Assembly (NCBI GenBank): GCA_002400415.1
Contig: DGQP01000007.1
Coordinates: 276,348 to 340,347, forward strand
Direction: 5' to 3'
Source: Chitinophagaceae bacterium UBA4411
GTDB lineage: Bacteria; Bacteroidota; Bacteroidia; Chitinophagales; Chitinophagaceae
DNA length: 64,000 nt
The stretch's first letter is position 1, and each line of letters opens with the position of its first letter. A program made the position numbers and the translations under genes. Below, piece by piece: positions 34,267 to 43,552 of this stretch. Under the pieces are notes generated by a model that saw nothing but the letters and a program-made list of their open reading frames with translations, was not told the origin of the DNA and did no database searches.

Positions 34267-36489
34267 CTATAAATTAGCCCTGAGTGCGATAATAAAATTT
34301 CGTCCGGGTGCTGAAAATCCGGAGGCAAAATAGCGGTAGTTTCTGTCCAGAATATTCTCAATACCAAGTTGTACAGTCAGGTATTTCCCGACAGGGTGGC
34401 TGGCCCTCCAATTAAGGGTGAACCAGGCCGGCATTCCCGCCGGGGTGGCATATTGGCCATTATCTTCCCCGTTAGGGTTATAATCTTTGATCCTTTTCCA
34501 GCCATTGAACATGGCAAAAAACTCCATATTGACTCCTGCTTTTTGGTAGGTAAATCCTGATCTGCCAAACACAGGCGGGATATGGTCAAGGGGTGTTTTG
34601 GTGCCGTCAGGGTTTTTGAAACGGCCATAAGTATAGCTGATCGTGTTCTCAAAAGAAATTTCATCCGACAAAACAGCTTTCAGGCGGGCATTAAAACCAA
34701 CGATATAAGCTTTGTTTATATTCTGGTTGGCAAACACAGCTGATTTTACACTATTGTAAATTACCGAATCCTGTCCATTCAGTTTAAAAGGAGCCGGAGC
34801 TATAGCATTCCTGAACAACGTATAGAAACCGGTAAATTCAAACTGTACCTTATTGTTGATGTTTTGTGTAAAGCCCAGGTCGAAGTTATAAGTGTACTCA
34901 GGTTTGATATCAGGATTGGGTACGATAAGCCTGCGGGTGGCTGTGCTGGATTCGAATATCCTCGCCAGGTCATCAATATTGGGTGCCCGGAACCCGGAAG
35001 AAATATTAGCTGTGATCCGGCCGCCTTCTGCAGGCATATAAACGAGCCCTATATTACCGGTAACAGCAAAGGGGTTTTGTTCGATTTCTGTAAAAGGGAA
35101 ATTAAAAAAGGAGTTATCAATAATGCTCGACCGGAGACTGATAGTCTGCAAACGGATCCCATCGTTCAATACCAGCTTCCCATCTTTCATTTTTAAAAGA
35201 TGCTGGGCAAATACACCAAAATAGTTCATTTTGTTATTGCCATCGGGATACCGGGTATCCAGTTTGGATACGGCACCTGTATTGATATTGGTTCTTGTGG
35301 CAGTTGATTGCAGATCATTTAATTGCCCGTCGATACCAGCAACGATTTCATTATTGCCCCAGGTTTTTTTCCCATCCACGTTAAAAGCGGCTACTTTCAG
35401 GTTTTCCACCCTGCTGTCAAGCCTGTCGTAACGACGGTATTCCCGCTGGTTGCGGCTTTCTTCTATGTCCTGGTAGTTCAGGTTGATCCTGAATTCATCC
35501 AGGAAGCCTAATTTTCTGACATTTAATTCATATGCACCTAATAGTCTTTTTTGCGGGCCATAATACCATTCTGCATAACGAAGTGTTGTTCCGATAGCCG
35601 CATTAAAATAACGTTTGTCCTGCAACCTGTCATAACGGGGTATATCCGTTGAGTTGGATAGCTGGAAATTCAATGAATGAGTTATTTTTTCATTTTGCCT
35701 GTATAAGAACTTTTGTGTGATATCCCATTGTTTGTAACCCGAGAATTCCTGAACCCTGCTGTCATTATTCCCGGTTACATAATCTACTCCGTTAATATTC
35801 CTTATTGCAGAATCACGCCGGCCAAATGTGGGATACTTGTTGGGGTAATTCGTACCCATTTTCATATCACCAAAATCGCTGTAGTTATAAGATTGTAACC
35901 AGCCGATTTTTTTACCGCCCAGGCTGAAGTCAATATGCCCGGTTTTTTCTTTATTGGCAGAGCTGTAACGGGCAAAGGCTGTTCCGCTGGTTTTTAATTT
36001 ACCCGTTGCGGACAGTTTGGGAGATTTGCTTCTGAAACTAACCACACCTCCTAATGCATCACTGCCATAGATAGTGGAAGAGGGACCCTGCATGATTTCT
36101 ACCGACTCAAGCATGTTCTGATCAACAGTAATAACATTCTGTAAGTGGCCGGCACGATAAATGGCATTATTCAGGCGGATGCCGTCGACGACCAGTAACA
36201 CACGGCTTGCTTCGAAGCCCCGAATGACAGGGCTGCTGCCCCCCTGCTGGCTTTTTTGAACAAATACGTTCCCGGAAGCAATCAGCAGATCACCGGTATT
36301 TTGGGCGTTGACTTTAGCAATGTTCTTGCTGCTGATGACATCTATTTTCTGTGCAAGGTTCTTTTTCTTTTCTGCGAATTTGTTGGAATAAACGGTCACT
36401 TCATCCAGGTTCTTTTCAGTGGTGTCCGTCTGGCTGAATGATATAATAGCAAGACACAGCAATGCTGAAAGCATTGTAAACTTTCTCAT
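34267..36489 (-). CDS. TonB-dependent receptor of the haemoglobin/transferrin/lactoferrin class
   Basis: A 740-residue outer-membrane receptor. It has a signal peptide (about 1-19, ending ISFSQ) and a TonB box LDEVTVYSNK near residue 28. The plug has GGSSPVIRGFEASRVLLVVDGIRLNNA, followed by YRAGHLQNVITVDQNMLE and IMQGPSSTIYGSDALGGVV. This extended plug pattern is typical of haem/haemoglobin receptors such as HmuR. The C-terminus ends in FIIALRANL, a barrel end. It is the last gene of a four-gene minus-strand series that includes a haem-binding-domain protein, which supports haem as ligand. A terminator follows. Confidence 0.88.
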   Translation of the reverse strand: MRKFTMLSALLCLAIISFSQTDTTEKNLDEVTVYSNKFAEKKKNLAQKIDVISSKNIAKVNAQNTGDLLIASGNVFVQKSQQGGSSPVIRGFEASRVLLVVDGIRLNNAIYRAGHLQNVITVDQNMLESVEIMQGPSSTIYGSDALGGVVSFRSKSPKLSATGKLKTSGTAFARYSSANKEKTGHIDFSLGGKKIGWLQSYNYSDFGDMKMGTNYPNKYPTFGRRDSAIRNINGVDYVTGNNDSRVQEFSGYKQWDITQKFLYRQNEKITHSLNFQLSNSTDIPRYDRLQDKRYFNAAIGTTLRYAEWYYGPQKRLLGAYELNVRKLGFLDEFRINLNYQDIEESRNQREYRRYDRLDSRVENLKVAAFNVDGKKTWGNNEIVAGIDGQLNDLQSTATRTNINTGAVSKLDTRYPDGNNKMNYFGVFAQHLLKMKDGKLVLNDGIRLQTISLRSSIIDNSFFNFPFTEIEQNPFAVTGNIGLVYMPAEGGRITANISSGFRAPNIDDLARIFESSTATRRLIVPNPDIKPEYTYNFDLGFTQNINNKVQFEFTGFYTLFRNAIAPAPFKLNGQDSVIYNSVKSAVFANQNINKAYIVGFNARLKAVLSDEISFENTISYTYGRFKNPDGTKTPLDHIPPVFGRSGFTYQKAGVNMEFFAMFNGWKRIKDYNPNGEDNGQYATPAGMPAWFTLNWRASHPVGKYLTVQLGIENILDRNYRYFASGFSAPGRNFIIALRANL

Positions 36490-36540
36490 AATAAAACAGG
36501 TTTGATTGAATAAATTAAAAATGATCCTTCTGTATTCAAA

Positions 36541-37047
36541 TCATGCCTGCGGGGGAGGGGTGAGTATCGCCTGGTAGCTGTCGGGAAGAGATGCTGTTAT
36601 TAAAGCCGGAATGACTTCATTACATATAGTGCCCGTAAATTCACCGGAGCTGTTTGCAGCAAGTGTGCATTGAAGCGAGAAAATCATTTGTGCCAGTAAC
36701 TGGTTACGTTGGGTGGCATTTTTATTCCAGCCTTCTGATAATTGTTTTTTTAATGCTGTTTCCTGGTCATCAAAAAAGCCGGTGAAAGTAGTTATGCCGT
36801 TATAAGATGCCATTGCTTTGATATCAAACATTCTCTGATTGAAAAAAATCTCTTTCCCTTTCTTTACCCAATGGATATCATCGTCAGGAATAATGAGTAC
36901 CTGTTTGGGAATATCTTTTTCAAGTTCCTCTGTCATTTTGTGGCGGATAACCTCCTGCCGGATCAGAAAAACAAATACAAACAACCAGGGAGTAGTTCCC
37001 AGCAGTATAAACAAAATACCGGCTATTTTTTTGGTTGCAGTTTTCAC
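36541..37047 (-). CDS. unknown single-span membrane protein in the haem-linked operon
   Basis: A 168-residue protein with one N-terminal transmembrane segment (about 9-28) and a soluble, presumably periplasmic, domain with a Pro-rich tail (TPPPQA). I do not recognise the family. It has two Cys residues (in FSLQCTL and TICNEV), either of which could pair or bind metal. It lies 27 bases after the haem-binding protein gene and 51 bases before the haemoglobin-type receptor gene. That makes it a candidate accessory protein of haem uptake, on context only. Confidence 0.65.
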   Translation of the reverse strand: MKTATKKIAGILFILLGTTPWLFVFVFLIRQEVIRHKMTEELEKDIPKQVLIIPDDDIHWVKKGKEIFFNQRMFDIKAMASYNGITTFTGFFDDQETALKKQLSEGWNKNATQRNQLLAQMIFSLQCTLAANSSGEFTGTICNEVIPALITASLPDSYQAILTPPPQA

Positions 37048-37074
37048 TGTTGTAAATATGCCTTGTTAAAGGCG

Positions 37075-37560
37075 CTATTTTTTTCGCTTCAGGCTATCGA
37101 TAGGGTTTTTTGATTCCATATCTGTTCTTATGGATTCAAACCAGCCTGTCAGTTTAGCTTTTTCGTCATCGCGCAGTTTAGCATCTTTATGTACCCAGGT
37201 GTAAGAATCAAGGGGCATCTTGCCCTCTTTTACCTGTTCAATACACTCTTCCAGTTTACGGTACTGGCGGCGCAATGTGTATCCATTGAATTCATCAAAG
37301 TTGAGTTCCTCTTTACCATCGTTTACATGACCGGTCAGCCACCAGTCAACAGGCTGGATCTTTGCATACCATGGATACACTGTATTGTTGCTGTGACAAT
37401 CATTACAGGCTTTTGATAAAATTGATTTTACCTCTTCCGGAACTGCATAGACATTCCCGATATAATTGGGCTGCGGGCCATCAGCAACATTTTTCCCGGG
37501 ATGTATGAATTGTATAATAATAAAGGCAGCCAGTAAAACCAATAATATCTTCTTTAGCAT
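37075..37560 (-). CDS. haem-binding-domain (Haem_bd) protein
   Basis: A 161-residue protein with an N-terminal membrane anchor or uncleaved signal (MLKKILLVLLAAFIIIQF) and the haem-attachment motif CNDCH (Cys52, Cys55, His56). It then follows the Haem_bd family phrases NTVYPWYAKIQPVDWWLTGHV and GKEELNF. The family is a periplasmic c-type-like single-haem protein. I used ATG 37560, 22 bases after gpmI; the extra 12 codons upstream overlap gpmI and are not signal-like. Proximity to a haemoglobin-type receptor suggests haem sensing, storage or electron transfer. Confidence 0.85.
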   Translation of the reverse strand: MLKKILLVLLAAFIIIQFIHPGKNVADGPQPNYIGNVYAVPEEVKSILSKACNDCHSNNTVYPWYAKIQPVDWWLTGHVNDGKEELNFDEFNGYTLRRQYRKLEECIEQVKEGKMPLDSYTWVHKDAKLRDDEKAKLTGWFESIRTDMESKNPIDSLKRKK

Positions 37561-37582
37561 AGACTTTTTGTTTGAACTAAAG

Positions 37583-39115
37583 TTATAATTTATCAATTAA
37601 AACATCTCCGGTCATTTCCGCCGGAACGGGAAGTTTCATTATCGTCAAAATAGTCGGGGCGATATCGCCAAGTTTGCCGGGTTTGATAACTCCTTTCCAG
37701 GTTGTATCAATGATAAAGAAAGGAACAGGGTTAAGGGTATGCGCTGTATTGGGTGACCCATCTTCATTGATCAGGTAATCAGAGTTGCCATGATCGGCTG
37801 TCAGGAATACGGCGTAATCACTTTCCAGCGCAGCGGTTACAACTCTCTCAACGCATTTATCTACTGTTTCAACGGCTTTGATCGCTGCAGACCATACGCC
37901 GGTATGACCCACCATATCAGCGTTGGCGAAATTGAGGCAAATGAAATCGGCTGTTTTATTTTGTATCTCCGGAACTATAGCATCAGTCACTTCAAAAGCG
38001 CTCATTTCCGGTTGCAGATCGTAGGTGGCTACCTTGGGCGACTGAATCATAATTCTTTTTTCTCCTTCAAACGGTACTTCCCGGCCACCGCTGAAGAAAA
38101 AACTGACGTGAGGGTATTTTTCTGTTTCTGCAATACGGATCTGTTTCAACCCGTTTTGCTGCAAGATCTCGCCTAATGTGTTATTAAGATTATCATTTTC
38201 AAAAACAATATGTACATTTTTATAAGTCTTGTCATATTCTGTCATCGTGGTATAATGTAAGGACAGGTGCTTCATGTCAAATTCAGGCAGGTCCATTTGG
38301 GTGAGTACCTGCGTGATCTCCCGGCAGCGGTCGGTGCGGAAATTAAAACAAATGGCTGCATCGCCTTCCGCAATTGTTGCTAACGGCTGCTGGTTTTCAT
38401 CTACAATGATTGTTGGTTTGATGAACTCATCCGTGATATCAGCAGCATAAGAATTTTCAACTGCCTGAATAGCGTCGGTTGCTTTTGCACCTGCACCCTT
38501 TACCAGGGCATCATAGGCCAGTTTCACCCTTTCCCATCTTTTATCACGATCCATGGCGTAATAGCGACCACTTACGGTGGCAATCTTTCCGACACTTGTA
38601 TTTAAATGAGCCTGCAATTCAGTAATAAAACCCAACCCGCTTTTCGGATCGCAATCACGGCCGTCCGTGAAAGCATGGATGAAGACCTGTTCTAATCCTT
38701 CTGCTTTGCAAACATCAACTATTGCTTTCAGGTGATTAATATGGGAATGCACACCACCATCGCTGACAAGTCCAAGTAAATGGAGGGGCTTGTTATTGAC
38801 TTTTGCATACTTAACAGAAGCCAGCAACGTTTCATTTTTAGCGAAAGATCCGTCTCTTACGGCCACATTGATTCTTTGCAATTCCTGGTAAACCACCCTG
38901 CCGGCACCAAGGTTGAGATGGCCTACTTCTGAGTTACCCATTTGTCCATCAGGCAGCCCGACAGCTTCTCCGCAAGTAACTAATGTTGTGTTTGGATACC
39001 TGGAATACAATGATTTAGTAAAAGGGACATTGGCGTTCTGAATAGCATCAGCTGATGCAACTTTACCTAAGCCCCAGCCGTCCATGATGATCAGAATTAC
39101 ACGTTTTTGTGACAT
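37583..39115 (-). CDS. gpmI: 2,3-bisphosphoglycerate-independent phosphoglycerate mutase
   Basis: A 510-residue cytoplasmic metalloenzyme interconverting 3- and 2-phosphoglycerate in glycolysis. It has the alkaline-phosphatase fold: IIMDGWGLG with a metal Asp at the start, GNSEVGHLNLGAGR with the catalytic Ser, HAFTDGRDCDPKSG, CFNFRTDRCREI, NFANADMVGHTG and LTADHGNSDYL with the remaining metal ligands. The length is typical. It is the first gene of a same-strand series with short gaps (22, 27 and 51 bases) leading to the haem-binding and receptor genes, although read-through is not proven. Confidence 0.96.
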   Translation of the reverse strand: MSQKRVILIIMDGWGLGKVASADAIQNANVPFTKSLYSRYPNTTLVTCGEAVGLPDGQMGNSEVGHLNLGAGRVVYQELQRINVAVRDGSFAKNETLLASVKYAKVNNKPLHLLGLVSDGGVHSHINHLKAIVDVCKAEGLEQVFIHAFTDGRDCDPKSGLGFITELQAHLNTSVGKIATVSGRYYAMDRDKRWERVKLAYDALVKGAGAKATDAIQAVENSYAADITDEFIKPTIIVDENQQPLATIAEGDAAICFNFRTDRCREITQVLTQMDLPEFDMKHLSLHYTTMTEYDKTYKNVHIVFENDNLNNTLGEILQQNGLKQIRIAETEKYPHVSFFFSGGREVPFEGEKRIMIQSPKVATYDLQPEMSAFEVTDAIVPEIQNKTADFICLNFANADMVGHTGVWSAAIKAVETVDKCVERVVTAALESDYAVFLTADHGNSDYLINEDGSPNTAHTLNPVPFFIIDTTWKGVIKPGKLGDIAPTILTIMKLPVPAEMTGDVLIDKL

Positions 39116-39310
39116 TTTTTATCAACAGTTTATTGTTAGTACAAATACATTCATTTTCAGGGAACAATGCGCTGTAAATCTACACCCAAATCAGTTATTT
39201 GCCATTGATTATGCAAAAAAGCTGTTGGTTTTTAGTAATTTAGTACCTGTTGATAACCTGTAATTATGTGGCATGTTTTTAGTTTAATACCCCTGTGAAA
39301 ACCTTTAAGT

Positions 39311-39700
39311 ATGAAACCTTTTTTTACATCTTTACTGATTACGGCGGTCTTTTCGCTCTCATCATTTACCACGCAAAACACTATTGATAATGTGATTGGT
39401 GCTTTACGTTCAGGTAATGCATCTGAACTGGCAAAATATTTTGATGATAATGTGGAACTGACATTGCCTGATAAGAGCGACAGTTACAGCAAGGCCCAGG
39501 CACAACAGATCGTCAGGGATTTTTTCAGTAATAATAATGTGAAAGGATTTGATCTTAAGCACAAAGGAGACTCTCCCGGTGGTCATTTCTGTATCGGTAC
39601 CCTGCAAACCGCGGCAGGTAATTTCCGTACTAATGTTTTTTTAAAAACCAGAAATGGCCGTGAAGTGGTGAAAGAGATCCGTTTTCAACCCGTAGAATAA
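39311..39700 (+). CDS. DUF4783-family exported protein
   Basis: A 129-residue protein with a signal peptide (about residues 1-21, ending FTTQ) and an NTF2-like small domain: NVIGALRSGNASELAKYFDDNVELTLPD, then QAQQIVRDFFSNNNVKGF. This fits DUF4783, a family often placed directly before nadC in Bacteroidota. The function is unknown; NTF2-like folds bind small ligands or act as scaffolds. The gap from 39116 to 39310 contains the divergent promoters for gpmI and this gene; no consensus boxes were clear. Confidence 0.8.
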   Translation: MKPFFTSLLITAVFSLSSFTTQNTIDNVIGALRSGNASELAKYFDDNVELTLPDKSDSYSKAQAQQIVRDFFSNNNVKGFDLKHKGDSPGGHFCIGTLQTAAGNFRTNVFLKTRNGREVVKEIRFQPVE

Positions 39701-39722
39701 AAGAATTCCAAAATAAACAGGC

Positions 39723-39760
39723 GAAGCCTTCCCGAATCAAGGGAGGGCTTCTTTATTTTT
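39723..39760 (+). terminator. intrinsic terminator after DUF4783, running into the nadC promoter
   Basis: GAAGCCTTCCC and GGGAGGGCTTC (one G-U pair) form the stem around GAATCAA. The U-tract TTTATTTTT follows and itself contains the TAnnTTTG-like box of nadC. Confidence 0.8.
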
Positions 39761-39761
39761 G
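39754..39761 (+). promoter_or_regulatory. TAnnTTTG -7 box five bases before nadC
   Basis: TATTTTTG matches the -7 consensus but lies in the U-tract of the preceding terminator and only five bases from the ATG. It would give a leaderless mRNA; chance resemblance in a T-rich run is possible. Confidence 0.3.
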
Positions 39762-39766
39762 TTGCT

Positions 39767-40627
39767 ATGAATTTTGAAGAACAATTACAGCATCTGATAG
39801 ATGAAGCCTTAAAGGAAGATGTAGGGGACGGAGATCATTCCGCTCTTTCCTGTATTCCTGCAGATGCAAAAGGAAAGGCAGTGCTAAAAATAAAACAGGA
39901 TGGTATTCTTGCCGGGATGGCCGTTGCTAACAAGATAATTACTTATAAGGAGCCGGGGGCTGTGTTCACTGCATTCAAAAAGGATGGGGAAGAGATGAAG
40001 TATGGTGAAAAAGCATTTGAGGTGGAAGCTTCGGTGCATACGATTCTCCAATGCGAAAGGCTGGTGCTGAACTGTATGCAGCGGATGAGTGGTATTGCTA
40101 CCCTGACGAAGCAATATGTCAATAAGCTGGAAGGCTACAAAACACGGTTACTGGACACAAGAAAAACAACACCTAATTTCCGGCTATTAGAAAAAGAAGC
40201 CGTCCGCATCGGCGGCGGCGTCAACCACCGGTTTGGTTTGTATGATATGATCATGCTGAAAGATAATCACATTGATTATTGCGGCAGTATTGAAAAAGCA
40301 ATAGAAAGGGCCGCTGATTATGTGAACCAAAAAAAACCGGGGCTAAAGATCGAAGTGGAAACCAGGTCGGTTGATGATGTGAAAAGGGTCGTGGTGGCCG
40401 GGAAGGGAAAAGTTTTCCGCATCATGCTGGATAATTTTAATCCGGAACAGATTCTGGATGCCCTTCAGTATATCGGTAATGATTTTGAAACAGAAGCAAG
40501 TGGCGGAATCAACATGGAGAATATTGAAGCATATGCAAAGACAGGTGTTGATTTTGTAAGTGTGGGAGCTTTGATCCACCAGGCTAAAAGTCTCGACCTG
40601 AGTTTAAAGGCCTCTCCAGACCAATAA
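39767..40627 (+). CDS. nadC: nicotinate-nucleotide pyrophosphorylase (carboxylating)
   Basis: This 286-residue enzyme turns quinolinate and PRPP into nicotinate mononucleotide in NAD synthesis. The landmarks are ALKEDVGDGDHSA near the N-terminus, RLVLNCMQRMSGIATLT, and DTRKTTPNFRLLEKEAVRIGGGVNHR, which binds quinolinate and phosphate. LKDNHI and ASGGINMENI lie in the alpha/beta barrel. The start is fixed by the conserved N-terminus. The SUI1 gene follows after 10 bases. nadE lies 6 kb downstream in a separate unit, so two NAD-pathway genes share this neighbourhood. Confidence 0.95.
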   Translation: MNFEEQLQHLIDEALKEDVGDGDHSALSCIPADAKGKAVLKIKQDGILAGMAVANKIITYKEPGAVFTAFKKDGEEMKYGEKAFEVEASVHTILQCERLVLNCMQRMSGIATLTKQYVNKLEGYKTRLLDTRKTTPNFRLLEKEAVRIGGGVNHRFGLYDMIMLKDNHIDYCGSIEKAIERAADYVNQKKPGLKIEVETRSVDDVKRVVVAGKGKVFRIMLDNFNPEQILDALQYIGNDFETEASGGINMENIEAYAKTGVDFVSVGALIHQAKSLDLSLKASPDQ

Positions 40628-40637
40628 GTATATTTAA

Positions 40638-40982
40638 GTGATGTCAAAGAAAAATAAGCCAGACAGCAGAGGATTTGTTTTCAGCACTGATCCCAATTTT
40701 AAATTTGAAGAAGAACAGGAGAACACAGCAACCTTAGCGCCTGCGCAGCAAAAACTAAAGATCAGGCTTGATACGAAACACCGGGCTGGAAAAGCAGTTA
40801 CGTTGGTAGAAGGGTTTGTTGGTACAGATGATGACTTGCAGGAACTGGGCAAGAAATTAAAATCATTTTGCGGCACAGGTGGTTCGGCTAAAGATGGTGA
40901 GATCATTGTGCAGGGAGATCAAAGGGATAAAGTGTTGCAGTGGTTGCAGAAGAATGGGTATAAGCTTTCCAAAAAAATATGA
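40638..40982 (+). CDS. SUI1/eIF1-family translation factor homologue
   Basis: A 114-residue cytoplasmic protein with an eIF1-like domain: LKIRLDTKHRAGKAVTLVEGF, then LQELGKKLKSFCGTGGSAKDGEIIVQGDQRDKVLQWLQKNGY. This is the standard bacterial SUI1 (YciH-type) pattern. YciH-type proteins are thought to influence start-site fidelity or translation under stress. The first methionine is one codon before the second; either may be used. It is 10 bases from nadC and 10 bases before a small membrane-protein gene, so the three probably share an mRNA. Confidence 0.92.
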   Translation: MMSKKNKPDSRGFVFSTDPNFKFEEEQENTATLAPAQQKLKIRLDTKHRAGKAVTLVEGFVGTDDDLQELGKKLKSFCGTGGSAKDGEIIVQGDQRDKVLQWLQKNGYKLSKKI

Positions 40983-40992
40983 ATTGCCTGTA

Positions 40993-41217
40993 ATGGGAAC
41001 CGGGTTGTTTATTTTACTGCTTCCATTCACGTTAATTTATGCAGTCATTGCTGTTCTGTGCGGGATTTATATTTATATCGGGCTGTATCAGTTGGTAACC
41101 GGAATCAAGGAAGTGAACGGGAGTAAAAGGAACAATGGTTTTATTGCAATGTTGCTTTCACTTGTGGTTTTGTTTACTGCTACTTATGCTTATTTCAACT
41201 GGTTTTGGTTCTCTTAA
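40993..41217 (+). CDS. small two-helix membrane protein after SUI1
   Basis: A 74-residue protein starting MGTGLFILLLPFTL at the ATG 10 bases after SUI1, with hydrophobic helices at about 3-32 and 51-68. A longer frame starting inside SUI1 encodes polar, non-protein-like sequence and was not used. The function is unknown. It is probably the last gene of the nadC-SUI1 unit; the following gene is convergent, four bases away. Confidence 0.6.
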   Translation: MGTGLFILLLPFTLIYAVIAVLCGIYIYIGLYQLVTGIKEVNGSKRNNGFIAMLLSLVVLFTATYAYFNWFWFS

Positions 41218-41221
41218 TTAA

Positions 41222-41662
41222 TCAGCCTTCAAACCCGGCCTTCCGGTGACTGCCATCACAATAAGGTTTATTGCCGGAAGCCCCGCACCTGCATAAAGCC
41301 ACGGTTCCGGTCTTTATTTCTTCCCGCCCATCACTATGAACAATCAGGCATTCTGTATTGATAAGATAGGGTCCGTTGGCACTCACCTGTACTTTTACAA
41401 TACTTGCCGCTTCTGCAACGATTTTATCCTCTTCCCCTGCTTTGCTTTCTTCATTCAGGAAATAACTTAGTGCGCCACTTGGGCATTTCCTTACCTGCTC
41501 TATGATCTTTTCGGTGGGAGCACCGTCCATATTGATCCACTTTCTTTCTTTGGGATTAAAAACTTCCAGCAGGCCTTTCCAGCAAAGGGTGGAATGAATG
41601 CAGGTATCCGGTTTCCATACAACAGTAATGTCATTATTCTTATACTTGATCTCTTTTTGCAT
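41222..41662 (-). CDS. fusion of a divergent 4Fe-4S ferredoxin-like domain and a CDGSH iron-sulfur domain
   Basis: A 146-residue cytoplasmic protein. The N-terminal part (1-70), with Cys21, Cys27 and Cys60 (KPDTCIHSTLCWKG and RKCPSGAL), fits the YjdI-like mono-cluster ferredoxin family. The C-terminal part (about 90-146) has the CDGSH signature CRCGASGNKPYCDGSH, with ligands Cys124, Cys126, Cys135 and His139 for a 2Fe-2S cluster. Such fusions are known in bacteria; their electron-transfer partners are not defined. It is convergent with the SUI1 operon and upstream of, but divergent to, the patatin gene. Confidence 0.88.
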   Translation of the reverse strand: MQKEIKYKNNDITVVWKPDTCIHSTLCWKGLLEVFNPKERKWINMDGAPTEKIIEQVRKCPSGALSYFLNEESKAGEEDKIVAEAASIVKVQVSANGPYLINTECLIVHSDGREEIKTGTVALCRCGASGNKPYCDGSHRKAGFEG

Positions 41663-41795
41663 GCTAAAAGTTGGTTTAAACAGAGTCTCTAATTTACGGA
41701 CGATCTTGTATAAAATATTAATTACTTTAGTGGCGGTTTAATGCTCTCCCACCCACTCTGTTCAGTAGCCTTTTTGTAATTTCTAAATCAACATT

Positions 41796-43529
41796 ATGAT
41801 GAACAGGGATAAAACCTTTCATTTAGGTCTTTGCATGGCCGGATCTATTTCAGCAGGTGCTTATACAGCAGGCGTGATGGATTATTTATTTGAAGCATTG
41901 AATAACTGGTATGAAGAAAAAAAGAAGAATAGTGATCCTTCTGTCCCGGATCATGATGTGCTGATTGATGTGTTTGGAGGCGCTTCCGGGGGCGGTATCA
42001 CTTCTGCTATCAGTTTATTTGCACAACAGGAAAAGATCAGTTCTATGAAGCTGGTCAATAACAAGCCAACAACTGATGGCGGCTATAATTTATTATATGA
42101 TACCTGGGTACAGATGACCGGCAGTAATGATGTGTTTGCCGAAATGCTCGCTACAACAGATATTCAAATGGAATATGTGCCCGCCCTGATGAATTCCAAT
42201 TTCATTGATACAATTGCCGGGTATTTTAAAAACTATTTGTATAAATACCAGGGGCAGTCGTTTACTGATCGTCCCTATATTAATCCCAGGTCAGAATTAT
42301 TCCTTACACTTTTTAATATCACCGGTATCAAATACGAACTGATGGCCAAAGCCAGTTCAGAAGGGCTGATCCGCCAGTATGCGAGAGAGCACCGTGATAT
42401 GGCCCATTTCCGGGTGGCTAAAAATTATGAGAATGACGGACGGATGCCGCTGGATTATGCCAACAGGGATATTATTGATATACTGATCGACTCATCCATG
42501 GCCACGGGGGCTTTCCCCATCGGCCTCAGCAGCCGCTTTGTCAGCAGGCCTAAACGTTTCCTTTGGGAGAATCCATATATCAATAAAGGAGGAAGATTCA
42601 GCTGGGATAAGATAAAATTAGACAGTGAGGGGCAGGATAAGGATTTCGAAACTGACGGGAAAGAAATATTCCGTTCCTTAAATGCTGATGGAGGTGTGGC
42701 GAACAACGAACCAATCGAGATATCCAAAGATATCCTGCAGGGCATCCGTAAAGATATGTACGGCAAGGAGTATGAGAACTGCGATAATACTTCTATCATA
42801 TTGATCGATCCTTTCCCAAGCTTTGATTCGCCGTTTGAAAAACCGGGCCAGTCGCACCAGCATATTCTGCGTTTTGCCAAAGATGTGGTGATGGCCATGC
42901 AGAGCCAGTTATTATTTGATGCCAAATCCATGCTGGATGCGTACAGCAATGATAACAACGGCCTTTACCTGGTGGCGCCTTCCAAAGATGGCTATCGCCC
43001 GGAACATGCCATTGCCTGTGGTTCCTTAGGAGGCTTTGGTGGCTTTCTTGCCGCTGATTTTCGTATCCATGATTTTTTCCTGGGCCGGCATAACTGTCAG
43101 AGTTTTCTCCGCAAATATTTTGTGGTAAGTGTTGAGGAAGCAGATAAGGATAAAAAGGAAACATCAGCAGTGGTAAAAGGATATGAGAACCCTGCTGCTG
43201 CGAGCCGGTATACAAGAAAAGATAAAAAAGGAAAACTGGTAGTACCTGTTATCCCGGATATGCAGGTAAAGAAACCGGAAGATGTAACTGATAAGAACCT
43301 GGAATTGCCATTATATCATTTTGAACGGTTGAGCGAAACGGCCCTGAATCATTATTTTACCATGCTGGAGCAGCGGTTTGCTGCAGTTGCGGGGAATATC
43401 AAAAAAACAAATGGAATTGCAGAAATGGCATTGGCTATGGGTATCAAAACTTACGAGGATAATATCGCTGATAGTGTGCTGACGTATATCAAGAATGATT
43501 TTAAAAGAAGAAAGTTGATGCAGCGATAA
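41796..43529 (+). CDS. patatin-like phospholipase family protein
   Basis: A 577-residue protein of the patatin-like hydrolase family. The oxyanion-hole glycine loop (LCMAGSISAGAYTAG, residues 12-26) is followed by the nucleophile motif GASGG with Ser64. The catalytic Asp298 lies in NADGGVANNEP. So the Ser-Asp dyad is intact. These enzymes release fatty acids from membrane phospholipids. The protein is longer than minimal patatins, with an uncharacterised C-terminal half (about 370-577). No signal peptide is visible. It stands alone; a long inverted repeat follows the stop. Confidence 0.88.
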   Translation: MMNRDKTFHLGLCMAGSISAGAYTAGVMDYLFEALNNWYEEKKKNSDPSVPDHDVLIDVFGGASGGGITSAISLFAQQEKISSMKLVNNKPTTDGGYNLLYDTWVQMTGSNDVFAEMLATTDIQMEYVPALMNSNFIDTIAGYFKNYLYKYQGQSFTDRPYINPRSELFLTLFNITGIKYELMAKASSEGLIRQYAREHRDMAHFRVAKNYENDGRMPLDYANRDIIDILIDSSMATGAFPIGLSSRFVSRPKRFLWENPYINKGGRFSWDKIKLDSEGQDKDFETDGKEIFRSLNADGGVANNEPIEISKDILQGIRKDMYGKEYENCDNTSIILIDPFPSFDSPFEKPGQSHQHILRFAKDVVMAMQSQLLFDAKSMLDAYSNDNNGLYLVAPSKDGYRPEHAIACGSLGGFGGFLAADFRIHDFFLGRHNCQSFLRKYFVVSVEEADKDKKETSAVVKGYENPAAASRYTRKDKKGKLVVPVIPDMQVKKPEDVTDKNLELPLYHFERLSETALNHYFTMLEQRFAAVAGNIKKTNGIAEMALAMGIKTYEDNIADSVLTYIKNDFKRRKLMQR

Positions 43530-43552
43530 TTAGTTCGGGTTTGTAGTTTATA

